Positions 16,645 to 24,202 of a stretch of DNA of 62,202 nucleotides are shown piece after piece. This DNA is from Actinomycetota bacterium (GTDB taxonomy: Bacteria > Actinomycetota > Acidimicrobiia > Acidimicrobiales > Ilumatobacteraceae). The stretch spans positions 1-62,202 of the forward strand of contig WLMZ01000006.1 in assembly GCA_009726095.1 (NCBI GenBank), given 5' to 3'. How positions within the stretch are numbered: the first letter of the stretch is position 1; every line of letters begins with the position of its first letter. The notes beneath the pieces were generated by a model. It had not been told where the DNA came from. It searched no databases and was given only the letters and a program-made list of their open reading frames with translations. Position numbers and translations under genes: made by a program.

Positions 16645-17442
16645 TTACAGGCCGAGGAAGGATCCACCGTCGCACACGATGGTCTGGCCGGTCACGTACG
16701 CCGAGTCGTCGCTGGCCAGGAACAGTGCCACCGAGCCGATGTCAGCTTCGGGGTCGCCGACCCGGCCGAGCGGTGTGCGGGCTTCGAGTGCGGTCTGCAG
16801 CGCCGGGGATCGCTCGAAGGCCCCGAGGAGAGCCGGCGATGCGGCAACGGGCGCGACGCAGTTCACGGTGACGCCGGAGGGGCCCCATTCGCGGGCGAGG
16901 CTCTTGGCGATGGCGCGCTCGGCGGCCTTCACGGGTGAGTACAGCGGGATGTTGGCGCTGCCCTCGACGCCGCTGGGTGACGTGACGATGATGAACCGCC
17001 CATGACGGCCTGCCTTCTGCAGGTGCGGCCATGCCGCCTGTCCGGTGTAGAGCACCGCCCAGACGCCGGTCTGGGACATGTGCCTCCAGTGGCGATCGAG
17101 GTCGGCTTCCTCGAGACGATGTGGCATGCCGCCTCGGAAGGCGTTGTGCACCATGATGTGCAACCCTCCGAACATGTGCACCGCACGCGTGACGCAGGTG
17201 AACACCGAGGCTCGGCTGGTGATGTCGGTCTCGATGCATACCGCAGAGCCACCGATCGCCTGGATGGATTCGGCGACGGGCTCGCCCGTTTCGGCGCGAC
17301 GTGCGGCGATGACCACGTTGGCTCCCTCGGCGGCAAGACGCCGGGCGATGCCCTCGCCGACGCCCTGGCCGGCGCCGGTGATGATGGCTGTGCGGCCGTG
17401 CAGTCGGCCAGGGGTCTCGGCGTAGACGGGGACCGTTGTCAT
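16645..17442 (-). CDS. Short-chain dehydrogenase/reductase, classical
   Basis: 265 residues. The cofactor site is ITGAGQGVGEGIARRLA and the catalytic Ser/Tyr/Lys is in VTSPSGVEGS and YSPVKAAERA. It ends GQTIVCDGGSFLGL as classical SDRs do. The usual NNAG is HNAF here. It oxidises or reduces a hydroxy/keto group, probably on an acyl-CoA or ring. The ATG at 17442 overlaps the stop of the upstream SDR-like pseudo-enzyme (ATGA), so equimolar production and a heteromer are plausible. Confidence 0.9.
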   Translation of the reverse strand: MTTVPVYAETPGRLHGRTAIITGAGQGVGEGIARRLAAEGANVVIAARRAETGEPVAESIQAIGGSAVCIETDITSRASVFTCVTRAVHMFGGLHIMVHNAFRGGMPHRLEEADLDRHWRHMSQTGVWAVLYTGQAAWPHLQKAGRHGRFIIVTSPSGVEGSANIPLYSPVKAAERAIAKSLAREWGPSGVTVNCVAPVAASPALLGAFERSPALQTALEARTPLGRVGDPEADIGSVALFLASDDSAYVTGQTIVCDGGSFLGL

Positions 17443-18002
17443 GATGTCATCCAGATGCCGCCATCGGCAGTAAGCGTGGCGCCCGTGATGTGGTGGGCGT
17501 CGGTGCTGGTGGTGAGCCTGATGAGCGGGACGATGTCATCGAGCACCGACCCGCGCGACGCAAGGGCGGGCGGTGCGATGGACACGGCTCCGACGGCGTC
17601 GGCATCGATGCCGAACAACTCGGGGGCGATGGCGATGCAGTTGACCGTGACCCCGTCGGCGCCCCACTGGCGTGCGGCCGATTTGACCATCACGCGGATG
17701 GCCTCAGCGGTGGCCGCTGCGTGGGCGAGCTGCGGAGCGCCCGACATGCCAATCGTCGGTACCACGGCGATGAGCCGTGTATGGCCGCTGCGGTGGGCCG
17801 TTTGGAAGGCCACGATGGTCTGGCGCATCGGCTGCTCCCATGCGGCGTCGAAGTCGGCGTCGGTCAGGTCGACGAACGCGATGGCCCCTGCGAAGAACGT
17901 GGGAACGACCACCGTTGCCGGACAGTCGCTGTACATGTCGGCTGCACGCAGTTGTGCAGCCAGTGCGCTGTTGCCATCGATTGTCACCCGGGTGGTCCCC
18001 AC
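17439..18002 (-). CDS. SDR-fold protein without cofactor or catalytic motifs (pseudo-SDR)
   Basis: About 187 residues. SDR-like regions are visible: WEQPMRQTIVAFQTAH, RLIAVVPTIGM, AARQWGADGVTVNCIAIAPEL and the C-terminal ITGATLTADGGIW. The N-terminal TGxxxGxG is absent and the Y-x3-K position reads H-A-A-A-T (His near residue 94, Thr near 98). I chose the GTG at 18002, which follows a TACGGT box by 7 bases; a GTG at 18011 is also in frame. It is coupled by a 4-base overlap to a complete SDR. The pair looks like an active plus inactive heteromer, as known for some other SDR systems. Confidence 0.7.
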   Translation of the reverse strand: MGTTRVTIDGNSALAAQLRAADMYSDCPATVVVPTFFAGAIAFVDLTDADFDAAWEQPMRQTIVAFQTAHRSGHTRLIAVVPTIGMSGAPQLAHAAATAEAIRVMVKSAARQWGADGVTVNCIAIAPELFGIDADAVGAVSIAPPALASRGSVLDDIVPLIRLTTSTDAHHITGATLTADGGIWMTS

Positions 18003-18009
18003 GGACTGC

Positions 18010-18015
18010 ACCGTA
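18010..18015 (-). promoter_or_regulatory. Putative -10 box (TACGGT), minus strand, leaderless start at 18002
   Basis: TACGGT on the minus strand, 7 bases, then GTG. It diverges from the similar plus-strand promoter 42 bases away. Confidence 0.45.
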
Positions 18016-18056
18016 ACCGAACCGGCGCGGGGCCTACGAAGTACGACGTGATCGGA

Positions 18057-18062
18057 TACGTT
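18057..18062 (+). promoter_or_regulatory. Putative -10 box (TACGTT), leaderless start at 18069
   Basis: TANNNT, 6 bases, ATG; no Shine-Dalgarno visible. Confidence 0.5.
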
Positions 18063-18068
18063 GCGCTG

Positions 18069-18491
18069 ATGGACATCAACGAACTCATTGACCGCAGCGA
18101 GATCAACGACCTGCTCGTTCGGTATAGCGAGGCGCTGAACCGCGCCGACTGGGAGACATGGACGGGCTGTTTCACCGAGGATGCCCATCTCGACTACACC
18201 ACCGCTGGCGGGGTAGAGGGCACGGCGGCCGAGGCCGCTGCCTGGCTGGGGCCGACCATGGCCATGTTCGACATGCGCATCCACCGCATGGCCAACGTGC
18301 AGATCTGCTTCGACGGCCCCGATATGGCGGCCGTCGGTTCGCAGTACAGCACGGTCATGCGTATTCCTGCCGCTGAGGGCAAGCCCACCTACATCGAGGC
18401 CGCTGGTTGGTACGACGACGTCGTGGTGCGTACTCCCATTGGCTGGCTGTTCAACAAGCGCGCCGAGCGCATCGCGTACGCACGAACCTGA
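18069..18491 (+). CDS. SnoaL-like (NTF2-fold) protein, 140 aa
   Basis: MDINELIDRSEINDLLVRYSEALNRADWETWTGCFTEDAHLDY is the diagnostic SnoaL-like opening, with the acidic D-x-D near the cone mouth. The rest (FDMRIHRMANVQICFDGPDM, GWYDDVVVRTPIGWLFNKR) completes the alpha+beta barrel at normal family length. Members act as dehydratases, isomerases or ring hydroxylase small-subunit-like proteins. It is divergent from the pseudo-SDR/SDR operon and convergent with the racemase gene, with a hairpin between the stops. Confidence 0.85.
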   Translation: MDINELIDRSEINDLLVRYSEALNRADWETWTGCFTEDAHLDYTTAGGVEGTAAEAAAWLGPTMAMFDMRIHRMANVQICFDGPDMAAVGSQYSTVMRIPAAEGKPTYIEAAGWYDDVVVRTPIGWLFNKRAERIAYART

Positions 18492-18492
18492 G

Positions 18493-18509
18493 CGGGCAGG
18501 CCGTGCCCG
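18493..18509. terminator. Bidirectional hairpin between convergent genes
   Basis: Stem CGGGCA / TGCCCG with a 5-base loop, placed between the stop at 18491 and the convergent stop at 18516. No T-tract. Confidence 0.5.
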
Positions 18510-18515
18510 GCCGGT

Positions 18516-19607
18516 TCATGACCAGAGGTTTCCGCTGCGCGCCTGATCGGTGAACGCCCCGATATGGCTCTGCGTGCCGGCCTTCGACACGGTGCGGCTG
18601 AAGCGTGGTGCCGGGCCGGGCAGGGTGACGCCGTTGAGTTGCACGAACGTACCGCGGGCCACGTTGTGGGGATGCTGCGCCGCTTCGCTCGGTGACAACA
18701 CGGGGGCGAAGCAGGCCTCAGTGCCTTCGAGGAGTTCGCACCATTCGGCGCGCGTGCGGTTCATGAAGACGTCGGCCAGGCGCTGTTTCAGCGCCGGCCA
18801 CTGCGTGCGGTCCCACTGCGGGAACTCGGCGGGCGACAACTCCAGCCTCGACAGCAACTCCGCGTAGAACTGCGGCTCGATGGCGCCGAGCGCCACGTAG
18901 TTGCCGTCGGCACATTCGTAGACCTCGTAGAAGTGGGCGCCGGTGTCGATGTGGTTCGTGCCGCGGGGCCCCCAGAAACCCGACGAGGTTGCGGGGAAGA
19001 ATGGTGCCGCCACCAACGCCGCACCATCGACCATTGCGGCATCGATGACCTGACCGACGCCTGACACCGAGCGCTCGTACGCTGCGGACGCGATCCCCAG
19101 CGCAAGCATCAGACCGCCCCCGGCAAAATCGCCGAGCAGATTGATCGGTGGCGTCGGCTTGTCGCCCTCGCGCCCCAGCAGCCACAAGGCGCCGGAGAGG
19201 GCGATGTAGTCGATGTCGTGCCCGGCGGCCTGGGCGAGCGGGCCGTCCTGCCCGAACCCGGTCATCCGCCCGTAGATGATGCGTGGATTGCGCGCGCACA
19301 CCACGTCGGGCCCAACGCCGAGGCGCTCGCACACGCCCGGCCGGAACGGATCGATGAACACGTCTGCGTCGTCGAGCAACGACAGCAACAGGGCGACATC
19401 GTCGGCCATCTTGAGGTCGAGCGCGATCGATCGCTTGCCGCGCATGAACAGGTTCGTGGCCGCCTTGGTGGTGTCGACCTTGGCTGCATCCGATGGGCGA
19501 TCGATCACGACGACATCGCAGCCGAGGTCGGCGAGCATCATCCCGCAATACGGTCCGGGACCCTGCCCCGCCAGCTCGATGACCCGTAACCCGTTCAATG
19601 GACCCAT
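18516..19607 (-). CDS. Alpha-methylacyl-CoA racemase (family III CoA transferase fold)
   Basis: 363 residues starting MGPLNGLRVIELAGQGPGPYCGMMLADLG. The catalytic residues of the mycobacterial racemase Mcr (H126, D156, E241) have counterparts here: H130 in GHDIDYIALSGAL, D160 in LLGDFAGGGL and E244 in GAIEPQFY, with matching spacing. It interconverts 2R- and 2S-methylacyl-CoA so that stereospecific dehydrogenases can act on sterol or branched side chains. It is divergent from an ACAD pair with operator site 4 between them, which fits supply of the 2S substrate to that pair. Confidence 0.92.
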   Translation of the reverse strand: MGPLNGLRVIELAGQGPGPYCGMMLADLGCDVVVIDRPSDAAKVDTTKAATNLFMRGKRSIALDLKMADDVALLLSLLDDADVFIDPFRPGVCERLGVGPDVVCARNPRIIYGRMTGFGQDGPLAQAAGHDIDYIALSGALWLLGREGDKPTPPINLLGDFAGGGLMLALGIASAAYERSVSGVGQVIDAAMVDGAALVAAPFFPATSSGFWGPRGTNHIDTGAHFYEVYECADGNYVALGAIEPQFYAELLSRLELSPAEFPQWDRTQWPALKQRLADVFMNRTRAEWCELLEGTEACFAPVLSPSEAAQHPHNVARGTFVQLNGVTLPGPAPRFSRTVSKAGTQSHIGAFTDQARSGNLWS

Positions 19608-19646
19608 CTGCCAATACTGACATGCGCAGCAGACGTGATCGTCTCC

Positions 19647-19669
19647 GTATCTGACACTCCGTCAGAAAC
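19647..19669. promoter_or_regulatory. Candidate operator, site 4
   Basis: Left arm GTATCTGAC, spacer ACTCC, right arm GTCAGAAAC (8 of 9 positions pair). It lies between the divergent racemase and ACAD genes and ends 4 bases before the putative -10 of the ACAD gene. Confidence 0.85.
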
Positions 19670-19673
19670 CGGC

Positions 19674-19679
19674 TAGGTT
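19674..19679 (+). promoter_or_regulatory. Putative -10 box (TAGGTT), leaderless start at 19687
   Basis: TAGGTT, 7 bases, ATG. The stretch CTAGGTTC...CCCG before ATG is shared almost exactly with the gene starting at 24203. Confidence 0.55.
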
Positions 19680-19686
19680 CCCCCGG

Positions 19687-20862
19687 ATGGAACTGGGGTA
19701 CACGCCCGAGCAGGAGGCGCTACGCGCTGAACTGCGGGCCTACTACGACACATTGCTCGATCCGCACACCGTGGCTGAACTGTCACAGGGGCACGGCATC
19801 TCGGCCAAGACGCGCAGCGTCTGGAAACAGATGTGTGCCGATGGCTGGGCGGGCATCGGTTGGCCGAAGGAGTACGGCGGCCAGGGCAAGAGCCCGATCG
19901 AGCAGTTCATCTTCTTCGACGAATCCATGCGCTCGGGTGCACCGGTGCCGATGCTCAGCATCAACACGGTCGGCCCCACCATCATGCAGTTCGGCACCGA
20001 CGAACAGCGCGCGTTCTTCCTCCCGAAGATCCTCGCCGGCGACCTGCACTTCTGCATTGGCTACAGCGAGCCAAATGCGGGCACCGACCTGGCCAGCCTG
20101 CATACCCGTGCTGTACGCGACGGCGACGAATACATCATCAACGGTCAGAAGATGTGGACCAGCCTGGCCAATGGTGCCGACTACTGCTGGCTCGCAGTGC
20201 GTACCAATCCCGAGGTTGCCAAGCACAAGGGCATCAGCATCCTGATCCTCCCGCTCGACACGCCCGGCATCACGATCCAGCCGCTCAGCCTCATCGGCGA
20301 ACACGACATCAACGCCGTCTTCTTCGACAACGTTCGTGTGTCAGCCAAGAACCTCGTCGGCGAAGAAAACGGTGGCTGGCGGCTGATCACCAATCAGCTC
20401 AACCACGAGCGCGTCACGCTGTGCTCTACCGGTGTGTGCGATCGTGCATACACCGAGGTGCGCGAATGGGCCCAGCAGACACTGCTGCCCGATGGTCGCC
20501 GCATCATCGATCAGGAGTGGGTGCAGATCAACCTCGCCAAGGTTCATGCCAAGCTGGAATACCTGCGCCTCATCAACTGGAAGGTCGCTTGGACGGCCAC
20601 GCAGGGAAGCCTCGAGGTCGCCGATGCGTCATCGGTGAAGGTGTTCGGCACCGAGTTCTACCAGGAGGCATTCCGCCTGTTGTTCGAGGTCATGGGCCCG
20701 GTGGGGTACCTCAAGGCCGATGCCCCCGGAGCCATCCTGCGATCACGACTCGAAGGGTCGTATCGGGGCATGCTCATCCTCACCTTCGGCGGTGGCACCA
20801 ACGAGACGCAACGCGATCTCATCTCGATGTTCGGACTCGGTTTCCCCAGGGCAGGTAAGTGA
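19687..20862 (+). CDS. Acyl-CoA dehydrogenase, FadE26/ChsE4-type chain
   Basis: 391 residues. Features are WPKEYGGQGKSPIEQFIFFDE, SEPNAGTDLASLHTRAV and the C-terminal FGGGTNETQRDLISMFGLGFPRAG, as in the FadE26 chain of the cholesterol side-chain dehydrogenase. That chain carries FAD-binding and base residues. The next gene gives the FadE27-like partner. The likely reaction is first-cycle dehydrogenation of a C26/C24-type branched side chain after racemisation by the divergent AMACR. The ATG lies just after the operator and -10 and has no Shine-Dalgarno. Confidence 0.92.
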   Translation: MELGYTPEQEALRAELRAYYDTLLDPHTVAELSQGHGISAKTRSVWKQMCADGWAGIGWPKEYGGQGKSPIEQFIFFDESMRSGAPVPMLSINTVGPTIMQFGTDEQRAFFLPKILAGDLHFCIGYSEPNAGTDLASLHTRAVRDGDEYIINGQKMWTSLANGADYCWLAVRTNPEVAKHKGISILILPLDTPGITIQPLSLIGEHDINAVFFDNVRVSAKNLVGEENGGWRLITNQLNHERVTLCSTGVCDRAYTEVREWAQQTLLPDGRRIIDQEWVQINLAKVHAKLEYLRLINWKVAWTATQGSLEVADASSVKVFGTEFYQEAFRLLFEVMGPVGYLKADAPGAILRSRLEGSYRGMLILTFGGGTNETQRDLISMFGLGFPRAGK

Positions 20863-21923
20863 TGGACTTCAGGCTTTCCACAGAACAAGACGAGATACGC
20901 GAGCTGACCAATCGCATTCTCACCGATCAGGTCACCAACGAGTCGCAGAAGGCGGCCGCTGCCAGCGAGCACGGTCTCGACATGGCTCTGTGGCGCACGC
21001 TGGCCGATGCCGGCATTGTCGGGATCGGCATGCCCGAGTCCGTCGGCGGCGGTGGCCTGGGTGCGCTCGAGATCGCCGTGGTGCTCGAGGAGGTCGGCCG
21101 GGCCACCGCGCCGGTACCCGCATACGCAGTGATGATCGCCGGCGTGGCCCTCGGCCATTTTGGCGCCCTCGATCAGCTCGAGGGCGTGGCAGGCGGCGAA
21201 CGCATCGTCACCATTGCGCTCCAGGAGGCCGTGGGTTCGCCATACGAACCATCGTCCACCGTCACCGGTGGTCTGTTGAGCGGCGAGAAGATCTGTGTGC
21301 CCGCTGGCACCGCCGCATCTGCGTTCGTGGTGTCGGCCACCGATGGTCTGTACGTCGTGGCCGCTGATGCCGTGGGCGTCACGATCGAGCGCCAGAACAC
21401 CACCTCGGGCATCCCCGATGCGCGGGTCACGTTCAGCAACAGCCCGGCCACGAAACTGGCCGATGCCGCTGGCTGTGCATGGTTGCTCGATGTCGCGACC
21501 ACCGCACAGTGCCTGCTGATGTCGGGGGTGTGCCAGCGTGCGCTCGCACTCACGGCTGCCTATGCGAAGGAGCGGGTGCAGTTCGAACGTGCCATCGCCA
21601 CGTTCCAGGCCGTGAGCCAGCGCGCCGGAGACAGCTACATCAACACCGAGGCCGTGCGGCTGACCGCATGGCAGGCTGCGTGGCGCCTCAGCGAGGGCCT
21701 GCCCGCATCGGCGCAGGTTGCGAGCGCCAAGTTCTGGGCCAGCGACGGGGGTTTGCAAGTGCTCCACGCTGCACAACACCTGCACGGCGGGGTCGGCGTC
21801 GACCGTGATTATCCGTTGCACCGCTGTTTTCTGTGGGGCAAGCAGATCGAACTGACCATGGGCAGCACGATGCCGTCTCTGGTTCGTCTTGGGCGGATGC
21901 TCGCTGATACACCGGTTTCGTGA
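20862..21923 (+). CDS. Acyl-CoA dehydrogenase, FadE27/ChsE5-type partner chain
   Basis: 353 residues. The beta-domain lacks the SEP-x-AGSD motif. The C-terminus has YAKERVQFERAIATFQAVSQRAGD and the diagnostic HLHGGVGVDRDYPLHRCFLWGKQIE, found in the non-canonical chains of steroid ACAD heterotetramers. The start ATG shares its A with the preceding stop (TGATG), so the two chains are coupled. It is followed by the DUF2889 gene with a 4-base overlap. Confidence 0.92.
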   Translation: MDFRLSTEQDEIRELTNRILTDQVTNESQKAAAASEHGLDMALWRTLADAGIVGIGMPESVGGGGLGALEIAVVLEEVGRATAPVPAYAVMIAGVALGHFGALDQLEGVAGGERIVTIALQEAVGSPYEPSSTVTGGLLSGEKICVPAGTAASAFVVSATDGLYVVAADAVGVTIERQNTTSGIPDARVTFSNSPATKLADAAGCAWLLDVATTAQCLLMSGVCQRALALTAAYAKERVQFERAIATFQAVSQRAGDSYINTEAVRLTAWQAAWRLSEGLPASAQVASAKFWASDGGLQVLHAAQHLHGGVGVDRDYPLHRCFLWGKQIELTMGSTMPSLVRLGRMLADTPVS

Positions 21924-22606
21924 GCACGTTCAATCGCGACGACATCCTTCCTCCCGACCCCGAGCTCGAGGTCCTGCACGATCGTGAATATCGGGTGCGG
22001 GCGTTCCGCAAGGACCCCAACCTGCTCATCCGCGGGGCAGTGCGCGACCAGAAGCCGCCGCATCTGTACATCGAAGAAGATGTCCAGCCGCTGACCATCC
22101 ACCACATGCAGGTCGATCTCGAGATTGCGTTTCCCGCGCTCGAGATCGTTGGCGTCACGGTGCACTTCGAGACACACCCCAACGACACGTGCCCGCTGAT
22201 CACCGATCACTATGACAAGCTCATCGGCCTCTCGATCGCGCGTGGGTTCACGCATCGCGTGCGCGAGCTGTTCGGGGGTCCACGCGGGTGCACGCACACG
22301 ACGGCACTGCTGCAGGCCATGGCGCCCGTCGCGGTGCAGAGCATCTGGAGCATGCGGGCGAGCCAGTCCAAACAGACCGGCAACGTGGCGTTCGTTCCTC
22401 GCAAGACCATCGACGAGATGAGCGATGAGGAGAAGCAGGCGCAGTGGGGGATGAACCTCAACACCTGTCATGTGTGGGACGAGAACGGCGAGTTCGTCGA
22501 GCAGATCAAACAGGGCGTTCCTATCCCGCCGCCGTTGTTCGCCCGGCAACGATTCATCGACCTCGGCCTGGATCCGGCCGAATGGCGTAGCCGGATGCGA
22601 GGCTGA
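21920..22606 (+). CDS. DUF2889 protein, 228 aa
   Basis: It starts with GTG overlapping the ACAD stop (GTGA). The sequence RDYRVRAF-like (YRVRAFRKDPNLLIRGAVRDQ), VDLEIAFPALEIVGVTVHF and LIGLSIARGFTHRVRELFGGPRGCTH corresponds to the DUF2889 family. That family is found beside CoA-pathway genes in bacteria that degrade aromatics and steroids. The conserved RG-C-T-H near the middle could bind a ligand or metal. Biochemical function is not established. It belongs to the ACAD-crotonase operon. Confidence 0.8.
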   Translation: MSTFNRDDILPPDPELEVLHDREYRVRAFRKDPNLLIRGAVRDQKPPHLYIEEDVQPLTIHHMQVDLEIAFPALEIVGVTVHFETHPNDTCPLITDHYDKLIGLSIARGFTHRVRELFGGPRGCTHTTALLQAMAPVAVQSIWSMRASQSKQTGNVAFVPRKTIDEMSDEEKQAQWGMNLNTCHVWDENGEFVEQIKQGVPIPPPLFARQRFIDLGLDPAEWRSRMRG

Positions 22607-22628
22607 CACCGTTCATGGCAGGCGACCG

Positions 22629-23441
22629 ATGAGAGCTGATCCGGTGCAGATCGCCGTTGCCGACGGTGTGGCAGTCATCACCCTGAACCGCCCGGAGAAA
22701 CGCAACGCCGTCAACGGTGAGATGATTGCTGCGCTCTGCGGCGCATACGCCGCCTGCGATGCCGACAACGACGTGCGGGTGGTGGTGCTCACCGGAGCGG
22801 GGTCGGCGTTCTGCGCTGGAGCTGACCTTTCGCCCGGACGCTCGCCCTTCGGCGCCGTCAGCGACGATGACGGCTTCAAGTCCTCGCCCGTGCGTCCGCG
22901 TGCGTGGGAGGTCCGCAAACCGGTCATCGCCGCCATCAACGGCGCAGCCATCGGCATCGGGTTGTCGCTCGCCCTGCAGGCCGACCTACGCATCGTTGCC
23001 ACCGACGCCCGCCTTGCCGTGCTGCAGACCCGTCGGGGAGTTGTCCCCGACGCACAGTCGCACTGGGTGTTGCCGCGGCTCGTGGGCACCGCCCGCGCCG
23101 CAGAACTACTCATCGCCGGGCGCGCCATCACCGGGGCGCAGGCGGCGTTGTGGGGCCTCGCCAACGAGGCCGTTGTTGCCGACACTGTGCTGGCGGTGGC
23201 GATGGCCTGGGCCACCGACATTGCCGTCAACGTGTCCCCGCTGTCGGCGGCGATGAGCAAACGCATCATGTGGCGCGGGCTGGCCGAGGGCCCCGAGGGG
23301 GTCGACACCATGGAACGCGATGCACACATCGTGCTGATGGGGCGTCCCGATGCCATCGAGGGAGGGCGGGCGTTCGCCGAGAAGCGGCAGCCCGCATGGA
23401 CATCCAGCGTGCCCGCTGACTGGCCCTACACCGAGGTGTGA
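22629..23441 (+). CDS. Enoyl-CoA hydratase/isomerase (crotonase)
   Basis: 270 residues beginning at ATG 22629. Crotonase signatures: ITLNRPEKRNAVNGEMI, VLTGAGSAFCAGADLSPG (oxyanion hole), KPVIAAINGAAIGIGLSLAL (second oxyanion strand) and RRGVVPDAQSHWVLPRLVG. At the usual second acid position there is an Asp (PDAQ); the first Glu is not apparent, so isomerase or another lyase activity is possible. It ends the ACAD pair/DUF2889 operon and would act on the enoyl-CoA that the pair forms. Confidence 0.9.
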   Translation: MRADPVQIAVADGVAVITLNRPEKRNAVNGEMIAALCGAYAACDADNDVRVVVLTGAGSAFCAGADLSPGRSPFGAVSDDDGFKSSPVRPRAWEVRKPVIAAINGAAIGIGLSLALQADLRIVATDARLAVLQTRRGVVPDAQSHWVLPRLVGTARAAELLIAGRAITGAQAALWGLANEAVVADTVLAVAMAWATDIAVNVSPLSAAMSKRIMWRGLAEGPEGVDTMERDAHIVLMGRPDAIEGGRAFAEKRQPAWTSSVPADWPYTEV

Positions 23442-23485
23442 CGACCGGCCGCGCCCGGCCCACCCCGCTTGGACACGCTCGCCGA

Positions 23486-23491
23486 TACGGT
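23486..23491 (+). promoter_or_regulatory. Putative -10 box (TACGGT), leaderless start at 23498
   Basis: TACGGT, 6 bases, ATG; no Shine-Dalgarno visible. Confidence 0.5.
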
Positions 23492-23497
23492 GAACAC

Positions 23498-24163
23498 ATG
23501 CAACATGTGTGGCTGATCCGGGCGGGTGTCGAAGCCGAATACATCGATCCAATGCGACAGGCCGGCATCATCGCACTGCGCGACGACGAATTCGGCGACG
23601 CCTTGGCGGAACTCGTTGTGCCACTCGACCAGACGCCTGGCGAACCCGCTGATGCAGTTGCGGCGACCATGGGCACAGAGCTCAAATCATTCCTGAACGA
23701 GGTCAAGCAGGGCGACATCGTGGTGACGCCGAATCCAAAGCGCCATGAGGTCTGGCTCTCGCTGGTGGCCGGCGAGTACCTGTACGACCCGAATCCTGCG
23801 ATCGACGGTTACCGCCACACGCGCCCCGTCACCTGGCTGGGCTGGCTCGACCGTGATGCCCGCTGGATGGTCGAGCAGTCGAAGGCGATCGACCAGCCGG
23901 TTGCCCTCATCGAGCTCTACAACCGCGAGTGGTGGTGGAAGCAACTCGATTCGACAGAGCTGACCACTGTGGCGCGCGCCACGTGGGCGCCGGAGCGCCC
24001 AGCGCGCCAGCGGTCCACGACGCCTTCGACCCGCAAGCCGAAGCTCGTCGTGCCCGTGAAGCCGAAGGTCACCCCCATGGTGCTGTGTGCCGGGAGATGT
24101 GGATTGCAGTGGAACCCACCGATCCTGGTCAATGGGTTGTGTCCCGACTGTCGCGGCGACTGA
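23498..24163 (+). CDS. PUA/EVE-like domain protein with C-terminal zinc ribbon
   Basis: 221 residues. The N-terminal ~130 residues (HVWLIRAGVEAEYIDPMRQAG, VKQGDIVVTPNPKRHEVWL, YRHTRPVTWLGW) resemble the N-terminal PUA-like modules of restriction-type proteins such as Mrr-related endonucleases, where they read modified bases or regulate a nuclease. No nuclease domain follows. Instead there is a basic Pro/Lys linker (about 165-193) and a zinc ribbon C197-x3-C201 ... C215-x2-C218. It stands alone with its own leaderless-type promoter. It could be a sensor of modified nucleic acid; the substrate is unknown. Confidence 0.65.
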   Translation: MQHVWLIRAGVEAEYIDPMRQAGIIALRDDEFGDALAELVVPLDQTPGEPADAVAATMGTELKSFLNEVKQGDIVVTPNPKRHEVWLSLVAGEYLYDPNPAIDGYRHTRPVTWLGWLDRDARWMVEQSKAIDQPVALIELYNREWWWKQLDSTELTTVARATWAPERPARQRSTTPSTRKPKLVVPVKPKVTPMVLCAGRCGLQWNPPILVNGLCPDCRGD

Positions 24164-24189
24164 TTCTGCGGGCTCCCGTCGGCGCGTAC

Positions 24190-24195
24190 TAGGTT
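24190..24195 (+). promoter_or_regulatory. Putative -10 box (TAGGTT), leaderless start at 24203
   Basis: TAGGTT, 7 bases, ATG. The context is nearly identical to the promoter at 19674, but there is no operator palindrome. Confidence 0.55.
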
Positions 24196-24202
24196 CGCCC
24201 GC

